A DNA stretch of 10,043 nucleotides. It comes from a bacterium (GTDB lineage Bacteria; SZUA-79; Acidulodesulfobacterales; Acidulodesulfobacteraceae). The notes below the pieces were generated by a model. The model did no database searches, was not told the origin of the DNA, and saw only the letters and a program-made list of their open reading frames with translations. Position 1 is the stretch's first letter, and each line of letters opens with the position of its first letter. Of this stretch, positions 6,211 through 10,043 are shown one piece after another. The stretch is from the NCBI GenBank assembly GCA_021800745.1, contig JAJYYS010000048.1, positions 1 to 10,043 on the forward strand. Direction: 5' to 3'. A program made the position numbers and the translations under genes.

Positions 6211-7143
6211 ATGAATTCAGTCAGAAATTTTTTATCGGTTTACGATTTTACGAAGGACGAAATATATGATATTCTTTTAAGGTCTGCCGTCTTAAAGGCG
6301 GAAAGGGGCGGAAAGAACGTCTGTCTCGAAGGCAAAAAAATCGGTATGATATTCGAGAAATCCTCTACGAGAACCAGATTATCTTTTGAAGTCGGTATAG
6401 TAGAATTCGGAGGATACCCCATTTTTATGTCGTCGAGAGACCTTCAGCTCGGACGCGGTGAGCCGGTAAAAGACACCGCAAGGGTTTTAAGTAGGTATTT
6501 AGACGGCGTAATAATAAGAACGTTCGAACAGGAAAGAATAGAAACTTTTGCGCGGTATTTCGAAAAACCCGTGATTAACGGTCTTACGGATTTATATCAT
6601 CCCGCGCAGATATTAACGGATATATTTACGGTTTACGAGATAAAAAAAAGTTCCTGCGAAGCAGGCATTGCGGCTGATATTATCGGAAACTTAAAAATAG
6701 TTTATTTCGGCGATGCGAACAACATGGCAAATTCATGGGTCAGCCTTCAGGCAATGCTCGGTTTTGAGCTTGTGCTTGCTATGCCTGAAGGATTTGAAAT
6801 AGACCCTGCCGTTAAAGAGGATTCTAAAAAAAGAGGCGGCAGATTCTTGATTTCCAACGATAAAATTTCTGCGGCAAAAAACGCAGACGTTATTACGACC
6901 GATGTCTTTATTAGTATGGGGCAGGACGAGGAAAAAGAAAAAATAGATAAATTAAGACCTTTTATTATAGACGATGATGTAGTAAAAAATGCGAAAGACG
7001 ACGTTATCTTTCTACACTGTCTTCCGGTTCACAGAAACGAAGAAGTTACGGAGGACGTGTTTGAGAGGTTTTCGCCGGTCGTGTTTGAAGAAGCGGAAAA
7101 CAGGCTTCACGTACAGAAAGCGATTATGGAGACTATTTTCTAA
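6211..7143 (+). CDS. argF: Ornithine carbamoyltransferase, anabolic
   Basis: This enzyme transfers the carbamoyl group of carbamoyl phosphate to ornithine, giving citrulline. The N-terminal carbamoyl-phosphate domain has EKSSTRTRLSFE (49-60), DTARVLSR (88-95), and DLYHPAQILTD (127-137). The ornithine-binding domain has YFGDANNMANSW (165-176), the ornithine-specific DVFISMGQ (231-238, Asp231 with Ser-Met-Gly 235-237), and LHCLPVHRNEE (268-278), whose Cys270 contacts ornithine. The SMG and HCLP motifs separate it from aspartate carbamoyltransferase. The 310-residue length is normal. The residue after Asp231-Val is Phe where Trp is common. The position between argD and argG indicates the biosynthetic role, not the arginine-deiminase pathway. 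No SD precedes the ATG: the 15-bp gap after argD is all A/T apart from one G and one C. Confidence 0.96.
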   Translation: MNSVRNFLSVYDFTKDEIYDILLRSAVLKAERGGKNVCLEGKKIGMIFEKSSTRTRLSFEVGIVEFGGYPIFMSSRDLQLGRGEPVKDTARVLSRYLDGVIIRTFEQERIETFARYFEKPVINGLTDLYHPAQILTDIFTVYEIKKSSCEAGIAADIIGNLKIVYFGDANNMANSWVSLQAMLGFELVLAMPEGFEIDPAVKEDSKKRGGRFLISNDKISAAKNADVITTDVFISMGQDEEKEKIDKLRPFIIDDDVVKNAKDDVIFLHCLPVHRNEEVTEDVFERFSPVVFEEAENRLHVQKAIMETIF

Positions 7144-7150
7144 ATAAAAC

Positions 7151-7155
7151 AGGAG
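7151..7155 (+). promoter_or_regulatory. Shine-Dalgarno of argG
   Basis: AGGAG in the 24-bp argF-argG gap lies 12 nt before the ATG at 7168. The spacing is somewhat long but it is the only candidate. Confidence 0.6.
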
Positions 7156-7167
7156 AAATAATTTATT

Positions 7168-8373
7168 ATGGCAAAGTTAAAAGGCGGGAATAAGATTGTT
7201 TTAGCATATTCGGGAGGGCTCGATACCTCGGTTATTCTCAAATGGCTGATAAATACGTATAAAGCGGACGTTATTGCATATTGCTGCGACGTAGGACAGA
7301 AAGAAGACCTTGCCGCCGTGAAGAAAAAGGCACTGAAGACCGGCGCGGTAGAAGCTATAGTCGAAGATATGAGGAGCGAGTTTGCAGAAAATTATATATT
7401 TCCCATGTTAAGGGGAAACGCTCTTTATGAAGGTTCTTATCTTCTCGGAACGTCTATCGCCAGACCTTTAATAGCAAAAAGGCAGATAGAAATAGCGGCG
7501 GAAAAAGGCGCAAAATACGTTGCCCACGGCGCAACCGGCAAAGGAAACGACCAGGTCAGGTTCGAGCTTGCCTATGCCGCCGTTAATCCGGACATAAAGG
7601 TTATAGCGCCGTGGAGGGAATGGGATATCGCCTCGAGAGCCGAGCTTATTAAATATGCGGAAGATAACGGAATTCCCGTTCCGGTTACAAAAGAAAAACC
7701 TTATTCGAGCGATAAAAATCTTTTTCACATAAGCTATGAAGGCGGGATACTGGAAGATTTAGAAAATGCTCCAGACGAATCTATGTTCGAGATTACGGCA
7801 TCTCCCCAAAAAGCGCAGGATAAACCTGAGTCTATAGAAATAAAATATAAAAACGGAAATCCGGTATCTTTAAACGGAAAAAAAATGCCGCCGTTTCAGA
7901 TAGTAGATGAGCTTAATTTGATTGCCGGCAGAAACGGTATCGGAAGGGCGGATATAGTAGAAACGAGGATTACGGGAATGAAATCGAGGGGCGTTTACGA
8001 AACTCCTGCCGGAACGGTTTTAAGCTTTGCCCACAAGCTGATAGAATCTATTACTTTGACCGGAGAGGAGATAGAGCTTAAAAACAGCCTTGTGCCTCAG
8101 TATTCAAAGTTAATATATGAAGGAAGCTGGTTTAGTCCAGAATTGAAGGCGGTTCAGTCCCTTATAGACAGCGCCCAGTCGTCCGTGAACGGCGCAATAG
8201 GGTTAGAGCTGTATAAAGGCAATATGAAAGTTTTATACAGAAAATCCGCAGACAGTCTTTATTCTAAGAATATCGTAACGTTCGAGGACGACAAAGGGGC
8301 ATATTCACAGAACGATGCGACGGGATTTATTCACTTAAAATCATTGCGCTATAAATTAAGAAGGTCAAAATAA
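7168..8373 (+). CDS. argG: Argininosuccinate synthase
   Basis: This enzyme joins citrulline and aspartate using ATP, via a citrullyl-AMP intermediate, to give argininosuccinate, AMP and pyrophosphate. The N-type ATP pyrophosphatase loop AYSGGLDTS is at 13-21. YEGSYLLGTSIARPLIAK (87-104), HGATGKGNDQVRFE (120-133), APWREW (147-152), and MKSRGVYETPAGT (271-283) follow in the order expected for the family. The 401-residue length is typical of the common bacterial type 1 enzyme (about 400), unlike the longer E. coli form. The protein ends in GFIHLKSLRYKLR, matching the usual C-terminal strand and helix. It is followed by argH with only an 18-bp gap. Nothing essential appears to be missing. Confidence 0.97.
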   Translation: MAKLKGGNKIVLAYSGGLDTSVILKWLINTYKADVIAYCCDVGQKEDLAAVKKKALKTGAVEAIVEDMRSEFAENYIFPMLRGNALYEGSYLLGTSIARPLIAKRQIEIAAEKGAKYVAHGATGKGNDQVRFELAYAAVNPDIKVIAPWREWDIASRAELIKYAEDNGIPVPVTKEKPYSSDKNLFHISYEGGILEDLENAPDESMFEITASPQKAQDKPESIEIKYKNGNPVSLNGKKMPPFQIVDELNLIAGRNGIGRADIVETRITGMKSRGVYETPAGTVLSFAHKLIESITLTGEEIELKNSLVPQYSKLIYEGSWFSPELKAVQSLIDSAQSSVNGAIGLELYKGNMKVLYRKSADSLYSKNIVTFEDDKGAYSQNDATGFIHLKSLRYKLRRSK

Positions 8374-8395
8374 GACAAAATAAGGCAAGATATGA
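8366..8395 (+). repeat. Three imperfect 10-bp tandem repeats at the argG-argH junction
   Basis: The units CAAAATAAGA (8366-8375), CAAAATAAGG (8376-8385) and CAAGATATGA (8386-8395) follow head to tail. The first two differ at one base; the third has diverged further. They carry the argG stop codon (8371-8373), the AAGG that serves as the argH SD (8382-8385, 6 nt before the ATG), and the argH start at 8392. The array is short, so chance in A-rich sequence cannot be ruled out. Confidence 0.6.
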
Positions 8396-9828
8396 GACCA
8401 AAGAAAAACAAAGAAATTATATCGCATAATAATTTCGTCAGAGGGCGTTTTAAAGAAGACATATCACAAATTACCGCAGATTTTACGGCATCGCTGGATA
8501 TCGACAAAAAACTTGCGGATTTCGATATCGACGGCTCTATAGCCCATCTCCGCGCCCTAAAAAAAGCTGGTATCGTCAGCTTAAAGGAAAAAAGGGATTT
8601 AGAAAATGCGCTTATAAAAATCAAAACCGAGATAAAAAACGGGGAATTCGAGCTTAATAAAAAATATGAAGACATTCATATGAATGTGGAAAAGAGATTA
8701 ACGGAACTTGTTCCGGAATCAGGGGCAAAACTCCATACGGGAAGGTCGAGAAACGACCAGGTTTCGGTGGACTTCAGGCTTTACGTAAAAAGCCGTATAA
8801 AGCATATAGCAAAAGCATTAATCGATTTAAGGGCGGAACTGGCGGCAGTCGCAAAATCCAATATTAAAACTATAATTCCCGGATATACCCATTTTCAGCA
8901 TGCCCAGCCGGTATCTCTCGCCCATCACGTTTTAGCTTATTACGAGATGTTTACGCGGGATTTCGAAAGGCTTATGAATACATACAAAACAGCCGATGTT
9001 TTAACTCTCGGCAGCGGAGCCCTCGCAGGCGTGGATTTTGACATAGACAGGCGTTTAGAGGCGGATGTTTTAGGATTCGGAAGCATTTCGAGAAACAGTA
9101 TGGACGGTGTTTCGGATAGAGATTTTGCGCTGGAATTTAACTTTGCGCTTTCTATGACGGCGCTGCATCTTTCCAGATTTTGCGAAGAACTTATAATATG
9201 GAACAGTTTTGAGTTCGGATTTATAAAATTAAAAGACGAATTTACCACAGGGTCAAGCATTATGCCGCAGAAGAAAAATCCCGACGTTCTGGAGCTCATA
9301 AGAGGCAAAACGGGGGGCGTTATTTCAAATCTTTTGTCCTTGTTTATAATGATGAAATCCCTGCCTCTCGCATATAACAGAGATATGCAGGAAGATAAAA
9401 AGCCTGTCATGGAAAGTGCGGATACCGTTTATAATTCTTTATTGATATTTAAAGAAATCATAAGAACGATAAAATTTAATAAAGACAATATGGCGGCCGG
9501 ACTTAAGGAAGACTCTATTTACGCTACCGATGTCGCTACTTACTTGGTAAAAAAAGGCGTACCTTTTAGAAAATCGCACGAAATCGTCGGCAGAATCGTC
9601 AGCTATGCCGAGAATACTGGTAAAACCCTTTCTACCGTGTCTTTAAAGGAATATAAAAAAATAACCGGTTTTATAGCCGGCGATATATTTGATATTTTTA
9701 ACCCCGAAACTTCCGTTAATTCAAAAAAAACAACCGGAGGGACGGCATTTAAAGAAATAAAAACGGTCTTAAAAGAATATGAAAAAGAAATCGAAAATAA
9801 TAAAAAATCGTTACTGGAGCTTAAATAA
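8392..9828 (+). CDS. argH: Argininosuccinate lyase
   Basis: This cytoplasmic enzyme splits argininosuccinate into arginine and fumarate, the last step of the pathway. It belongs to the fumarase/aspartase superfamily and normally acts as a homotetramer. Motifs: DIDGSIAH (45-52), HTGRSRNDQV (115-124), THFQHAQP (166-173, with catalytic-type His167), and the superfamily signature GSSIMPQKKNP (287-297), whose Ser288 is the expected catalytic base in the flexible loop. TTGGTA (447-452) near the end is also typical. The 478 residues slightly exceed the usual roughly 460 because of an N-terminal stretch of about 13 residues. The usual WGGRF near the start reads VRGRF (16-20). The last 50 bp overlap the start of the next gene in another frame. 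Confidence 0.96.
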   Translation: MRPKKNKEIISHNNFVRGRFKEDISQITADFTASLDIDKKLADFDIDGSIAHLRALKKAGIVSLKEKRDLENALIKIKTEIKNGEFELNKKYEDIHMNVEKRLTELVPESGAKLHTGRSRNDQVSVDFRLYVKSRIKHIAKALIDLRAELAAVAKSNIKTIIPGYTHFQHAQPVSLAHHVLAYYEMFTRDFERLMNTYKTADVLTLGSGALAGVDFDIDRRLEADVLGFGSISRNSMDGVSDRDFALEFNFALSMTALHLSRFCEELIIWNSFEFGFIKLKDEFTTGSSIMPQKKNPDVLELIRGKTGGVISNLLSLFIMMKSLPLAYNRDMQEDKKPVMESADTVYNSLLIFKEIIRTIKFNKDNMAAGLKEDSIYATDVATYLVKKGVPFRKSHEIVGRIVSYAENTGKTLSTVSLKEYKKITGFIAGDIFDIFNPETSVNSKKTTGGTAFKEIKTVLKEYEKEIENNKKSLLELK

Positions 9829-10043
9829 AAAAAGAAGCTATATTTTTCCGGCTTTATCGGCGCTGGTTTTTTTTGTCCAGATTCTTTTTTTATCAGGATG
9901 CGCAAAAACCGGTTACCCCCAGCCGCCTAAAGTTGCTCCTCCGTCCCCGCCCGTTATTTTATCAGTCGAAAGGCTGAAAAATTCCGTCCATATTGTTTAT
10001 AAATATAGCGGAGACATAAATAAAGTTAAAGGATTTTTAATTT
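9779..10043 (+). CDS. Lipoprotein with proline-rich linker, possible fibronectin III-like domain (3' end outside window)
   Basis: An open frame starts at ATG 9779, overlaps argH by 50 bp in another frame, and runs to the window edge without a stop (88 codons). The product begins with a basic stretch (MKKKSKIIKN and KKR at 17-19), then a hydrophobic segment (about 21-38), then the lipobox LSGC with Cys41 as the lipidation site. This is a type II signal peptide for export and membrane anchoring. The mature part starts AKTGYPQPPKVAPPSPP (42-58), a proline-rich linker. It continues VILSVERLKNSVHIVYKY...GFLI, which resembles the first strands of a fibronectin type III-like fold. That last point is inference from a fragment. 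No other ATG lies in this frame before the lipobox, so the overlapping start is the best choice although its SD (AAAAG) is weak. The function is unknown. Confidence 0.72.
   Translation, partial: MKKKSKIIKNRYWSLNKKRSYIFPALSALVFFVQILFLSGCAKTGYPQPPKVAPPSPPVILSVERLKNSVHIVYKYSGDINKVKGFLI

Noticed and set aside
8940..9410. Long open frame of 156 codons on the - strand inside argH
   Set aside because: It lies wholly within a strongly conserved argH, has no SD or recognisable motif, and is a shadow of codon bias. The other - strand open frames are rejected for the same reason.

Overview
This is an AT-rich bacterial chromosome segment (GC near 40% by eye). It is densely packed, and every gene lies on the + strand. 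I see eight complete enzyme or protease-subunit genes, one complete recombinase gene, and one lipoprotein gene cut off by the right edge. The order xer-hslV-hslU-argB-argD-argF-argG-argH, the Gram-negative-type lipoprotein signal and the protein motifs fit a Deltaproteobacteria-like organism in the broad sense. An AT-rich lineage such as the acidophilic Acidulodesulfobacterales (Sva0485/SZUA-79) is a guess from general style only. No rRNA, tRNA, CRISPR array, insertion sequence or phage gene is visible.

Layout. (1) Positions 60-905 encode undecaprenyl-diphosphatase (UppP/BacA), which recycles the lipid carrier of the cell wall, with a strong Shine-Dalgarno (SD). (2) An AT-rich gap at 906-984 contains a consensus extended -10 promoter that should drive the next gene. 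(3) Positions 985-1971 encode a XerC/D-type tyrosine recombinase with all catalytic residues and an unusual insertion of about 28-30 residues. (4) The gap at 1972-2100 holds a long nested inverted repeat (1982-2049), probably a dispersed extragenic palindromic element. (5) Positions 2101-4091 encode the HslV peptidase and HslU unfoldase of the HslUV protease. (6) Positions 4113-9828 form an arginine block: argB, argD, argF, argG, argH, separated by 13-24 bp. (7) From 9779 a lipoprotein gene starts inside the end of argH and runs off the window.

How the genes work together. ArgB phosphorylates N-acetylglutamate. ArgD makes N-acetylornithine after the ArgC step, and ArgC is not encoded here. 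ArgF carbamoylates ornithine, ArgG couples citrulline to aspartate, and ArgH releases arginine and fumarate. The step that makes ornithine (ArgJ or ArgE), N-acetylglutamate synthesis and carbamoyl-phosphate synthase must be encoded elsewhere. ArgB carries the N-terminal helix of arginine-inhibited enzymes, so feedback control probably acts at this step. The short gaps from hslV through the lipoprotein gene suggest one long transcript, so the protease and arginine genes may be co-transcribed.

No stretch longer than about 130 bp lacks a gene. I do not see a previously undescribed multi-gene system: this is mainly a housekeeping region. The points that deserve a second look are the nested palindrome, the Xer insertion, the HslU changes, the argG-argH tandem repeat and the overlapping lipoprotein gene.
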